From assembly GCA_946999385.1 (NCBI GenBank), contig CAMQCZ010000022.1, positions 1-27,330 on the forward strand: a DNA stretch of 27,330 bases. Direction: 5' to 3'. Below are positions 1 through 8,043 of the stretch, piece after piece; position 1 is the first letter of the stretch; every line of letters begins with the position of its first letter. The notes below the pieces were generated by a model. The model saw only the letters and a program-made list of their open reading frames with translations, did no database searches and was not told the origin of the DNA. The translations under genes were made by a program, and so were the position numbers. Origin of the DNA: an uncultured Lachnoanaerobaculum sp. GTDB lineage: Bacteria > Bacillota > Clostridia > Lachnospirales > Lachnospiraceae.

Positions 1-286
1 CAGTTTGAAATCCGACAATTTTTTCCAGATTTTTATCCAAATATCCCGGTCCATGACTTGTTATAGTAGATACGATTGAAGTATCCATATCAAGCACGCC
101 ACCTGCTTCGATTTCCTTCTTAGATAAATCCATTACCATATCCCAAAGCTTTTTAGTAGCATCTGTAGGACCTGCTAAGAAGCTGTCATCACCTTCGTAT
201 GGGCTATAGTTTTTTTGGATAAAATTACGAACGTCTACTTTCTTTTGCCATTTTCCGGCAGTAAAACCTTCCCAACCCTTATACAT
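1..286 (-). CDS. pflB: Pyruvate formate-lyase (formate C-acetyltransferase), N-terminal part, cut by window edge
   Basis: The minus strand from ATG at 286 reads 95 codons without a stop and runs off the window at position 1. The translation begins MYKGWEGFTAGKWQ and continues through VRNFIQKNYSPYEGDDSFL and TSHGPGYLDKNLEKIVG, which match the start of anaerobic pyruvate formate-lyases. The enzyme is a cytoplasmic glycyl-radical protein that converts pyruvate and CoA to acetyl-CoA and formate in mixed-acid fermentation. The glycyl-radical and catalytic cysteine regions lie outside the window, so activity cannot be judged here. A strong SD (TAAGGAGG on the minus strand) lies just upstream of the ATG, and a good sigma-A-type promoter stands at 366-393. 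The gene is divergent from the recombinase gene. Confidence 0.93.
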   Translation of the reverse strand, partial: MYKGWEGFTAGKWQKKVDVRNFIQKNYSPYEGDDSFLAGPTDATKKLWDMVMDLSKKEIEAGGVLDMDTSIVSTITSHGPGYLDKNLEKIVGFQT

Positions 287-365
287 AAAAACCTCCTTAA
301 TGAATGACTTAGAAATTTAACTATATAAAACTTTAGTTGAAGTCATAATTTATATTTATAATTAA

Positions 366-393
366 AGTATAGTAAATTACTAGGAAAAGTCAA
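366..393 (-). promoter_or_regulatory. Sigma-A-type promoter for pflB
   Basis: On the minus strand a -35 TTGACT (388-393) and a -10 TATACT (366-371) are separated by 16 nt. The box lies about 80 nt upstream of the pflB start codon, leaving a short leader that holds the SD. This is inferred from consensus only. Confidence 0.65.
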
Positions 394-485
394 GATAAGT
401 ATTGTTTTTTTGAGAATACAGCTTTGTTTTTTTTATAGTACAATGAAATAAGTATATTTATAAGAGAAATTCACTTTTCGTATGC

Positions 486-513
486 TTGTTAAAATTTCTA
501 AATTTAGTATAAT
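486..513 (+). promoter_or_regulatory. Putative promoter for recombinase/polysaccharide operon
   Basis: A perfect -10 TATAAT (508-513) is preceded at 16 nt by a weaker -35 TTGTTA (486-491). It is the only convincing plus-strand promoter upstream of the closely spaced genes that start at 545. Confidence 0.55.
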
Positions 514-544
514 GTAGATAAATATATAATAATAGGTGATTGAA

Positions 545-1597
545 ATGGAATTGTCATATAATGAGGAAAAAAATAAAAAAAATATTTTAAAATTAAGAGA
601 TTTTCTTCTTGAATTGCCTCCTTATTGTAAAGATTTTTTTAGAGGTATAGAAATGAGGACACAGTCAGGAACCAGAATTGCTTATGCTTATGATTTAAAA
701 GTATTTTTTTCATATTTAATAGAAAATAATCCTTATATAAGAGATAAATATAAAATTATAAAAAATATACCGCTTGAGGCCTTGGATTTACTTAGTGTCA
801 GTGATATTGAAGAATATATGGAAGCTTTAAAATATAGGCAAAAGGATAATAGAGAAATTTTTAATAAGAATTTGGGTATAAAGAGAAAAATTTCTTGTCT
901 AAAAAGTTTTTATAATTATTTTTATAAAAAGGAATTTATTAATAATAATCCGCTTGCCAAAATTATTTTGCCAAGAGAGGGAGAAAAAGAAATTATTAGG
1001 CTTGAATTGGATGAGGTTGCAAAATTATTAGATGAAGTTGAAAAAGGTAATAATTTAAGCAAGCAACAAAAAAACTATCATTATAAAAATAAGCTTAGAG
1101 ATTTAGCAATAATTACATTACTTTTGGGAACAGGAATAAGAGTTTCCGAATGTGTGGGAATAAATATTTCTGATATTGATTTTAATATATCAGGCATTAA
1201 AATATATAGAAAAGGTGGGAAGGAACAAACTGTATATTTTGGAGATGAAGTTGAAAAAGCGATTTTGGATTACCTTGAGATAAGGAAACGACAAATTCCT
1301 GCTTCCGGTGATGAAAATGCATTGTTTTTATCTTTACAATTAAGAAGAATTAGTGTTAGAAGTGTTGAAAAATTAGTAAAAAAATATTCAAGTATAGTTA
1401 CACCTCTAAAAAAAATAAGTCCTCATAAGTTAAGGAGCACTTATGGTACCAGCTTATATAGAGAAACAAATGATATTTATTTAGTTGCTTCAGTCTTAGG
1501 GCATAATGATGTTAATACTACAAGAAAGCATTATGCGGCAATGGAGGATGATAAAAGGAGATTGGCAAGAAATATAGTTAAATTAAGAGAAAATTAA
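545..1597 (+). CDS. Tyrosine recombinase, XerS/XerC-like
   Basis: A 350-aa site-specific recombinase of the tyrosine (phage integrase) family. The N-terminal part (about 1-145) looks like a SAM-like core-binding domain and the C-terminal part is catalytic. The expected residues are visible: Arg199 in GTGIRVSE, Lys223 in YRKGGK, His294 and Arg297 in PHKLR, His320 in LGHNDV, and the nucleophile Tyr330 in RKHYA. Length and layout resemble XerS-type single recombinases of Bacillota, so chromosome-dimer resolution is possible, but an integrase or phase-switch role is not excluded. ATG 545 is preferred because AGGTGA (534-539) lies 5 nt upstream. An in-frame GTG at 536 falls inside that SD. Only 20 nt separate it from the first glycosyltransferase gene, so it probably heads the same transcript. 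Confidence 0.85.
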   Translation: MELSYNEEKNKKNILKLRDFLLELPPYCKDFFRGIEMRTQSGTRIAYAYDLKVFFSYLIENNPYIRDKYKIIKNIPLEALDLLSVSDIEEYMEALKYRQKDNREIFNKNLGIKRKISCLKSFYNYFYKKEFINNNPLAKIILPREGEKEIIRLELDEVAKLLDEVEKGNNLSKQQKNYHYKNKLRDLAIITLLLGTGIRVSECVGINISDIDFNISGIKIYRKGGKEQTVYFGDEVEKAILDYLEIRKRQIPASGDENALFLSLQLRRISVRSVEKLVKKYSSIVTPLKKISPHKLRSTYGTSLYRETNDIYLVASVLGHNDVNTTRKHYAAMEDDKRRLARNIVKLREN

Positions 1598-1617
1598 TAA
1601 TAAAGTAGGACTAATAT

Positions 1618-2604
1618 ATGAATATAGTGTATGTAGCTAATGAAAAGTATGTAGAGTATTTATGTATAAGTTTAATTTCACTTTTGGAAAATAATAAGGG
1701 TGATTTAAATATTTATATAATATCAATAGGAATAACGGATAAATCTAAAAATATATTAAAAGACAGTGCAAAAATTTATTCAAAATCCTTAGAGATAATA
1801 GAATTTTATGATATACAGGATAAATTTGATTATAAACCGGATGTCAGCAGGTTTGATATTTCAGCCTTAGGAAGACTATTTTTATCTGATTTATTACCTA
1901 AGAGTGTAGAAAAAATTATTTATCTTGATTGTGATACTATAATTTTAAAAAATATAGAAGGATTATATAATATAGATTTAAAGGATAAATTGCTGGGAGC
2001 TGTTATTGAACCTACGATTTATCCGGAATTAAAAATAGATATAGGTATTTATGAGGATGTAAATTATTACAATTCGGGAGTTTTGCTTATTGATTTAAAA
2101 AAATATAGAGATACAGATGCAAAAAAAATAGTATTAACCTATCTTGAGAGTATAAATGATTATTGCTTATTTACAGATCAGGATGCAATTAATGGTGCTT
2201 TTTTGCATAGAATAAAGGTAATATCTCCAAAATATAATTTTATTACAAATTATAGATATTGGAAATATAAAGATTTAGTAAGCTTATCCAAAGGATATAA
2301 AATAATACCTAAGAAAGTCTTTGAGGCGGCTAAGAGGAATCCGTACATACTGCATTTTGCAGGTGATGAAAGACCATGGAACAGATGGAATTTAAATTAT
2401 TATAGAAAATATTATTTTAAATATAAAAGAAAGTCATATTTTGCAATGAAAAAACAAAAACCGGCTAATATTTTTTATATGTTTGCATATCATATGATGA
2501 ATATTATGACTTTATTTTTACCGAATGTACGCTTGTATATTTCCAAGTATTTTTATTATAAGCTTAAAAAAGAAAAATTTATTAAAAATAAATATGGAAA
2601 ATAA
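1618..2604 (+). CDS. Glycosyltransferase family 8 protein
   Basis: A 328-aa cytoplasmic or peripheral glycosyltransferase of the GT8 (LPS galactosyltransferase/GspA-like) family. The metal- and nucleotide-sugar-binding DxD is in YLDCDTI (Asp104, Asp106). Other GT8 signatures are YYNSGVLLIDL around 150-160 and HFAGDERPW at 246-254. It likely adds a hexose, with retention of configuration, to a lipid-linked oligosaccharide. The C-terminal about 60 residues are basic and aromatic, which fits membrane association. Neighbours are other glycosyltransferases and flippases. The SD before ATG 1618 is weak (TAGGA), consistent with read-through from the recombinase gene. Donor and acceptor cannot be told from sequence. 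Confidence 0.88.
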   Translation: MNIVYVANEKYVEYLCISLISLLENNKGDLNIYIISIGITDKSKNILKDSAKIYSKSLEIIEFYDIQDKFDYKPDVSRFDISALGRLFLSDLLPKSVEKIIYLDCDTIILKNIEGLYNIDLKDKLLGAVIEPTIYPELKIDIGIYEDVNYYNSGVLLIDLKKYRDTDAKKIVLTYLESINDYCLFTDQDAINGAFLHRIKVISPKYNFITNYRYWKYKDLVSLSKGYKIIPKKVFEAAKRNPYILHFAGDERPWNRWNLNYYRKYYFKYKRKSYFAMKKQKPANIFYMFAYHMMNIMTLFLPNVRLYISKYFYYKLKKEKFIKNKYGK

Positions 2605-3508
2605 TATGAATAATTCAGAGCTGGCATGTATAGTATTAAATTATAATTGTGCCGATATTTGTATAGAATTGTTGGAAAAAATAAAGAAATATAAAAATTT
2701 AGACTACATAATTGTAGTAGATAATGATTCTAATGACGATTCTTTTTGTATACTGGATAAATATATAAAAAATAATATTAATGCTAATATAGAGCTTATA
2801 AAAAACAAAAAAAATTTAGGATATTCAAGTGGAAATAATTTAGGTATAAAATATGCAAAGGAAGTAAAAAAATGCAAATATGCTTTAGTTGCAAATCCTG
2901 ATGTAGAATTTAAAGAGCTAAGCATAGATAAGCTGTTATCATGTATGAAAAAATATAAGAGCCTTGCTCTTATAAGTCCTATTATGATTTTAGAAAATAA
3001 TAATTGTATTGATACATTAAATGCTCCTCCTGCTTTTAAGGAGCTTACATTTTTTGGCGAGATATTGGATAGCTTACCTATATCAAGGAGAATATTTAAT
3101 CATATATTAAATTATAAAAAGGATATTTATACCCAAAATGTCGATATAGTTGAAGTTTTTGCTGTGGCAGGATCCTTGCTTATGCTTGATATTGATAAGT
3201 TTCTGGCTTTGGGCGGATATGATGATGATATTTTTCTATATATGGAGGAAAAAATATTGGCTAAAAGATTAAAGGCCAATAATTATAAATCTGCAATTTT
3301 ATGTAATGATTATTATATACATAAACATAATCTTAGTATAGGAAAAAGCTTTGATACAAATTTAAAAAGACAAAAAATAAGAGAAGAGAGTACACTGATA
3401 TATTTCAAAAAATATTTGAATATAAACAAATTAAAATTAATCTTGTCTAAGGCAGTATTTTTTCTGATAAGAATTGAAATATATATTTATTCAAAGTTAA
3501 AAATGTAA
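2594..3508 (+). CDS. Glycosyltransferase family 2 protein
   Basis: A 304-aa GT-A fold inverting glycosyltransferase resembling rhamnosyltransferase-like GT2 enzymes. It shows the N-terminal ACIVLNYN strand, VVDNDSNDDS (about 41-50) for nucleotide binding, the NLGYSSGNNLGI stretch (74-85) typical of the family, and NPDVEF (101-106) in the DxD position. GGYDDDIFLYMEE further on matches the acceptor/catalytic region. The reading frame is open from 2525, but that region lies inside the GT8 gene. ATG 2594 overlaps the GT8 stop by 11 nt. ATG 2606, 1 nt after that stop, is an equally possible start, and neither has a clear SD. It probably adds a deoxy-sugar or similar residue to the growing surface glycan. 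Confidence 0.85.
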   Translation: MENNMNNSELACIVLNYNCADICIELLEKIKKYKNLDYIIVVDNDSNDDSFCILDKYIKNNINANIELIKNKKNLGYSSGNNLGIKYAKEVKKCKYALVANPDVEFKELSIDKLLSCMKKYKSLALISPIMILENNNCIDTLNAPPAFKELTFFGEILDSLPISRRIFNHILNYKKDIYTQNVDIVEVFAVAGSLLMLDIDKFLALGGYDDDIFLYMEEKILAKRLKANNYKSAILCNDYYIHKHNLSIGKSFDTNLKRQKIREESTLIYFKKYLNINKLKLILSKAVFFLIRIEIYIYSKLKM

Positions 3509-3510
3509 AA

Positions 3511-4452
3511 ATGGAAAGAATAATAATTTTATTAGCAACATATAATGGTGAAAATTTTATAAAGGCTCAATTAGATTCTATTTTGAATCAAAATTTTAAG
3601 GCTTTTAAGCTTGTAGTAGCAGATGATGCGTCCATAGATAAAACAAGAGATATTTTACTTTCATATAAAGAAAAATTTAAGGATAGGCTTGAGCTTATAT
3701 TTAACAAAAAATCTTTAGGAGTTAAAAAGAACTTTTTGAAGCTATTATATACATATTTAGATGAAGCAAACTATTTTATGTTTTGTGATCAGGATGATAT
3801 TTGGCTTGAAAATAAAATAAGTTTAAGTCTAAAAAAAATAAAAGAGATAGAAGGTATTGAAGTAATACCGAGCTTGGTACATACAGATTTGAGTATTTGT
3901 GATTCTGAATTGAATATAATAGAAAGGTCTATGAATAAAAAATTAAAGCTGGATAAAATAGATACTTTTGCCAAGCTTTTAGTAGAAAATAAAGTAACAG
4001 GCAATACTATAATAATAAATAGAGAATTGGCAATTAAAGCTTTTTCACCGAAATTACCAAAGGATATTTTGTTGGAATTTATTTCAAATAATATAGTAAT
4101 GCATGATTGGTATCTTGCATTAGTTGCAGCATATATAGGGAATATTTATTTTATTAATAAAAGTCTTGTTTTATATAGGCAGCATAATAAAAATGTATGT
4201 GGATTAGAAAAAAATAATATAAAAGATATTTTTTTAAGAAAATTAAATGCTAAAAATATATATAGCTTGATATATAAGCAGGCAAATTTAATTTATAATA
4301 TTGATATTGAAGATAATCAAAATAAGAAAATATTAAAAGATTTTATATTAATGCAGGATAAAAGTCGATTTTATAAGATATACATATGCTTAAAGCATAA
4401 AATTTATAAAAAGACTTTCTTATTAACTATAAGTAAATTTTTTAGTATTTAG
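3511..4452 (+). CDS. Glycosyltransferase family 2 protein, rhamnosyltransferase-like
   Basis: A 313-aa GT2 enzyme. It opens with IILLATYNGENFIKAQLDSI, then VVADDASIDKT (about 35-45), and FCDQDDIW at 91-98, the DQDD motif common in rhamnosyltransferase-like GT2 proteins of Gram-positive rhamnan and capsule loci. MHDWYLALVAA and LYRQHNKNVCG further on are also family hallmarks. It starts 2 nt after the preceding stop, without a clear SD, so translation is likely coupled. It presumably transfers a sugar to a polyprenol-linked intermediate. The rhamnose specificity is only a family-level guess. Confidence 0.87.
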   Translation: MERIIILLATYNGENFIKAQLDSILNQNFKAFKLVVADDASIDKTRDILLSYKEKFKDRLELIFNKKSLGVKKNFLKLLYTYLDEANYFMFCDQDDIWLENKISLSLKKIKEIEGIEVIPSLVHTDLSICDSELNIIERSMNKKLKLDKIDTFAKLLVENKVTGNTIIINRELAIKAFSPKLPKDILLEFISNNIVMHDWYLALVAAYIGNIYFINKSLVLYRQHNKNVCGLEKNNIKDIFLRKLNAKNIYSLIYKQANLIYNIDIEDNQNKKILKDFILMQDKSRFYKIYICLKHKIYKKTFLLTISKFFSI

Positions 4453-4461
4453 GGTAATATA

Positions 4462-5916
4462 ATGAGAGATAATACTTTGTCAAAAAAAATAGGCTTTAGT
4501 TTTTTTTGGAAAATTATGGAAAATAGCGGTTCACAGGGAGTACAATTCATAATTTCAATTTTACTTGCACGCCTATTATCACCTAAAGAATATGGTCAGG
4601 TTGCAATAGCTACTATATTTATAAATATAGCAAATGTGATTATACAAAATGGATTTGCTACAGCCTTAATAAGAAAAAAAGAAGATAATCAGGATGATTA
4701 TAACAGTGTACTTTTAATTAATATATTTGTAGCCTTGATTTTATATATATTATTATATTTTTCAAGCCCATATATAGCAAAATTTTATAATAATAATGAT
4801 ATAATAAATATATTTAGAGCTCTTGGTATAGTGATGTTTCCGGGAGCAATAATTTCAGTGCAAAATGCTTATATAGTGAAAAAATTACAATTCAAAAATT
4901 TATTTATAGGGACTATATTATCAGCTTCTATTTCGGGCTTTATGAGCATCTATTTAGCCTTTAGAGCTTTTGGCGTTTATGCTTTGGTATTTCAGCAGCT
5001 TATATATTATTTTAGTCTTATGCTTATACTTTTTTTTATATCTGATTTTAGATTTAGAATAAGATTTGATATTTATAGAGTTAGAGCCTTATTTGATTTT
5101 GGATGGAAAATATTATGTGCATCTTTAATAGATATAAGCTTTGAAAATTTAAATGCACTCGTTTTAGGAAAGGTATATAGTGAGCAGGTTTTAGGAAATT
5201 ATAATAGAGGTGAGCAATTTCCTAAGCTTATAGTTATGAATCTTGGCAGTGCTATACAATCAATTATGTTGCCACTTATGTCAAGCTTTCAGGATGAAAA
5301 AGAAAAGATAAGATTTTTATTAAAAAGCTCAATATCACTTAGCTCATATATTATATTTCCTATGATGTTCGGAATGATAGCCATATCAGATACACTGGTT
5401 TTAGTTTTACTTGGAGAAAAATGGAAACTTTCTATTCCATTTTTAAGGTGGCTTTGTCTTGCATATGCTTTTTGGCCTATACATATAGCAAATTTACAAG
5501 CCATAAATGCTTTAGGTAGAAGTGATAAATTTTTGAAATTGGAAATCTTAAAAAAAGCTTTAGGTTTAATTATTTTAGCTTTTGCAATATATAAAGGCAG
5601 CTTAGTTGTTGTTGCTATGAAAGCTTTTGCAGATTTTATCGGAATATTTATAAATGCCTATCCTAATAAGGCTTTGTTAGATTATGATATAAAAATGCAA
5701 TTAAGAGATATATTACCTTCATTATTATTATCAATTATTATGGCTCTTGTGATATTTTGTATAGGCTATTTGTTTGAAGCAGGTTTTTTAAAGCTGATTA
5801 TATTAATTTTATTAGGAATAATCATCTATATTTTATTGTCTATAATTAGTAGAAATAAAGATTATTATTTTTTAATGGAACAAATTTTAAAAATCAGGAG
5901 AAATGATGGAAAATAA
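4462..5916 (+). CDS. MOP-superfamily polysaccharide flippase (WzxC/TuaB-like)
   Basis: A 484-aa integral membrane protein with about 12-14 hydrophobic segments. It begins FFWKIMENSGSQGVQF and continues LLARLLSPKEYGQVAIATIF, the signature start of WzxC/TuaB-type flippases of the polysaccharide-exporter family. Such proteins move undecaprenyl-linked oligosaccharides across the cytoplasmic membrane. The start ATG 4462 sits 7 nt after an AGGG that overlaps the preceding TAG stop. The 3' end overlaps the aminotransferase gene by 11 nt. A second, unrelated-looking MOP protein is encoded at 8043-9305, which is unusual for one locus. Confidence 0.88.
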   Translation: MRDNTLSKKIGFSFFWKIMENSGSQGVQFIISILLARLLSPKEYGQVAIATIFINIANVIIQNGFATALIRKKEDNQDDYNSVLLINIFVALILYILLYFSSPYIAKFYNNNDIINIFRALGIVMFPGAIISVQNAYIVKKLQFKNLFIGTILSASISGFMSIYLAFRAFGVYALVFQQLIYYFSLMLILFFISDFRFRIRFDIYRVRALFDFGWKILCASLIDISFENLNALVLGKVYSEQVLGNYNRGEQFPKLIVMNLGSAIQSIMLPLMSSFQDEKEKIRFLLKSSISLSSYIIFPMMFGMIAISDTLVLVLLGEKWKLSIPFLRWLCLAYAFWPIHIANLQAINALGRSDKFLKLEILKKALGLIILAFAIYKGSLVVVAMKAFADFIGIFINAYPNKALLDYDIKMQLRDILPSLLLSIIMALVIFCIGYLFEAGFLKLIILILLGIIIYILLSIISRNKDYYFLMEQILKIRRNDGK

Positions 5917-7009
5917 AAAAATATTGGTAACGAAGGCTTCATTACCTAAAAAGGAAGAATTTTTTGAATTATGTTCAAGCATATTTGATAGTGCATGGCT
6001 TACAAATATGGGGGCTTTACATAATAGGCTGGAAAATGAATTAAAAACTGTCTTGGATACAAATAATATCAGCTTATTTGTTAATGGCCATTTGGCTTTA
6101 GAGTTGCTCATACAGGCAATGGAATTAAAAAAAGAAATAATAACTACACCATTTAGCTTTGCTTCTACTACTCATGCTATAGTCAGAAATGGAATAAGAC
6201 CTGTTTTTTGTGATATTAAAGAAGATGATTTTACTATTGATGAGAATAAGCTTGAAGCTCTTATAACTGAGGATACTACAGCTATTTTGGCTGTACATGT
6301 ATATGGAAATATATGTAATCATGAGAAATTATCAAAAATAGCTAAAAAGCATGGTATAAAATTGATATATGATGCGGCACATGCTTTCTTGGAAAAATAT
6401 CATGGTAATAGTGTTGCAAATTTGGCTTATGCAAGTATGTTCAGCTTTCATGCAACAAAGGTTTTTAATACTATAGAAGGTGGAGCAATAAGCAGTGCAG
6501 ATCAGGAATTACATAAAAAATTATATTTTTTGAAAAATTTTGGCATTGCAGATAAGGAAAACACTCTTTATGTAGGCTCCAATGCAAAGATGAATGAATT
6601 TCAGGCCGCCATGGGTTTATGTAATTTAAAATATATTAATATATGGATAGAAAAAAGAAAACAAATAGCGTATAGATATTTAAAAAATTTAAAGAATCAA
6701 AAAGGAATAAGATGTAATAATTATAAGACAGAACAAAGTTATAACTATTCATATTTTCCTATAGTAGTAGATAAGGAGACTTATGGTATGAGCAGGGATG
6801 ATTTATATAATAAGCTTGCAGAAAATAATATATATGCCAGAAAATATTTTTATCCATGTATAAATGAATTGGAGTGCTATAAATCTCATAATTATAGAGG
6901 TGAAACCAAGATGGCCTTAGATATTTCAAAGAATATTTTGACATTACCTATATATCCGGATTTGAGTCTTGAAATTGTAGATAAAATATGTGAATTGATA
7001 AAAAATTAA
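5906..7009 (+). CDS. DegT/DnrJ/EryC1-family sugar aminotransferase, VioA-like
   Basis: A 367-aa PLP-dependent nucleotide-sugar aminotransferase. Motifs: WLTNMGALHNRLE (31-43), VNGHLALELL (about 59-68), IYDAAHAF (Asp156 for the pyridine nitrogen) and SFHATKVFNTIEGGA with Lys185 as the Schiff-base lysine. The SFHATKVFNT-EGGA run and the YPDL near the C-terminus resemble VioA as remembered, the enzyme that makes dTDP-4-amino-4,6-dideoxyglucose (viosamine). The product is therefore predicted to be a 4-amino-4,6-dideoxyhexose, but positional specificity is inference. No nucleotide-sugar 4,6-dehydratase is in the window, so the keto-sugar must come from elsewhere. AGGAG at 5896-5900 lies 5 nt before ATG 5906 and only 2 nt before ATG 5903, so 5906 is chosen. 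Confidence 0.88.
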   Translation: MENKKILVTKASLPKKEEFFELCSSIFDSAWLTNMGALHNRLENELKTVLDTNNISLFVNGHLALELLIQAMELKKEIITTPFSFASTTHAIVRNGIRPVFCDIKEDDFTIDENKLEALITEDTTAILAVHVYGNICNHEKLSKIAKKHGIKLIYDAAHAFLEKYHGNSVANLAYASMFSFHATKVFNTIEGGAISSADQELHKKLYFLKNFGIADKENTLYVGSNAKMNEFQAAMGLCNLKYINIWIEKRKQIAYRYLKNLKNQKGIRCNNYKTEQSYNYSYFPIVVDKETYGMSRDDLYNKLAENNIYARKYFYPCINELECYKSHNYRGETKMALDISKNILTLPIYPDLSLEIVDKICELIKN

Positions 7010-7023
7010 AGGATTGGATAAGT

Positions 7024-8043
7024 ATGAATATATTGTTGACAAGTGTAGGTAGAAGAGGATATTTAGTAAGATATTTTAAAAATGAATTAGCTTTAACAGA
7101 TAAAATTATTTGTACAAATTCCTCAAGTCTTGCAACAGCTATGCAAGAAGGAGATAAAGCTTATGTGAGTCCTCTGATTTATGATAAAGCTTATATTCCA
7201 TTTTTGTTAGATATATGCAGGAGGGAAAATATTGATATTTTATTATCTTTATTTGATATTGATCTTGCTATTTTATCAAGACATAAAAAGGAGTTTGAAA
7301 AAATCGGTGTTAAGGTAATAATCAGTGATGAAAAGCTTATAGATATTTGTAATGATAAATTTAAAATGTATGAATTTTTAAGGGGGGCCGGTTTTGATAC
7401 ATTATATACAAGCCTTAATATAGAAGATAAATATATAAAAGATAGCTTGGGAGAGGATAAAAAATTTATCTTAAAGCCCAGGTGGGGAATGGGAAGTATT
7501 GGTATATATAAGACTGAAGATTTTTTGGAAGCAAGAGTTTTATATAAAAGGATAAAAAAAGAAATACAAAATTCATATTTAAAGTATGAATCAAAAAATG
7601 ATTTTGAAAATTGTATATTGATACAAGAATTTATATCGGGAGAAGAATTTGGGCTTGATATTATAAATGATTTAGAGGGGAATTATATAAAAACGGTAGT
7701 AAAAGAAAAAATTGCTATGAGAGGTGGAGAAACAGATATAGCTAAAATTGTAAAAAACGATATATTGGAAGAAATTGGGCGAAAAATATCAATGAAAACA
7801 AGGCATATATTGAATATGGATTTAGATCTTATAGTAAATAGCAAGGGTATTTTTATAATTGATATGAATGCAAGATTTGGAGGCGGATATCCATTCACAC
7901 ATATGGCGGGTGTAAATGTAATAAAATTATTATTAGACTTAGTCAATAAAAAAGAAATAGATAAAAATAAATTAATTCCAAAATATGATGAAATATATGC
8001 TAAGGATATAAATTTACTAAAAATAAAAAGAGAGAATGATTAA
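7024..8043 (+). CDS. ATP-grasp enzyme, carbamoyl-phosphate-synthase-like
   Basis: A 339-aa ATP-grasp protein. The N-terminal pre-ATP-grasp domain starts MNILLTSVGRRGYLVRYF. The ATP-binding loop is KPRWGMGSIG (151-160), IQEFISGEEFG (200-210) binds the adenine/ribose side, and IIDMNARFGGGYP (278-290) carries the Mg-binding Asp and Asn. Enzymes of this superfamily join a carboxylate to an amine or thiol through an acyl-phosphate. This subtype is common in surface-polysaccharide loci. Placed directly after an aminosugar transaminase, it may attach an amino acid or other acid to the new amino group, which is inference. An SD-like AAAGGA lies upstream, and the stop overlaps the next start as TAATG. 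Confidence 0.8.
   Translation: MNILLTSVGRRGYLVRYFKNELALTDKIICTNSSSLATAMQEGDKAYVSPLIYDKAYIPFLLDICRRENIDILLSLFDIDLAILSRHKKEFEKIGVKVIISDEKLIDICNDKFKMYEFLRGAGFDTLYTSLNIEDKYIKDSLGEDKKFILKPRWGMGSIGIYKTEDFLEARVLYKRIKKEIQNSYLKYESKNDFENCILIQEFISGEEFGLDIINDLEGNYIKTVVKEKIAMRGGETDIAKIVKNDILEEIGRKISMKTRHILNMDLDLIVNSKGIFIIDMNARFGGGYPFTHMAGVNVIKLLLDLVNKKEIDKNKLIPKYDEIYAKDINLLKIKREND

Noticed and set aside
536..544. GTG start for the recombinase
   Set aside because: The GTG lies inside the AGGTGA SD that serves ATG 545.
395..545. Invertible promoter next to the recombinase
   Set aside because: Only 5-6 nt inverted matches were found in this AT-rich stretch, none convincing as recombination sites.
1330..1580. 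Unusual H-to-Tyr spacing (10 instead of 9) in the recombinase active site
   Set aside because: The same spacing occurs in other functional tyrosine recombinases such as Tn916-type integrases, so it is not evidence of inactivation.
2525..2593. Longer N-terminus of the GT2 protein reaching back to 2525
   Set aside because: It would overlap the GT8 gene by 80 nt, adds residues before the conserved first strand, and no SD precedes it.
7683..7946. Minus-strand reading frame of 87 codons
   Set aside because: It is antisense to the catalytic region of the ATP-grasp gene, without SD or recognisable features.
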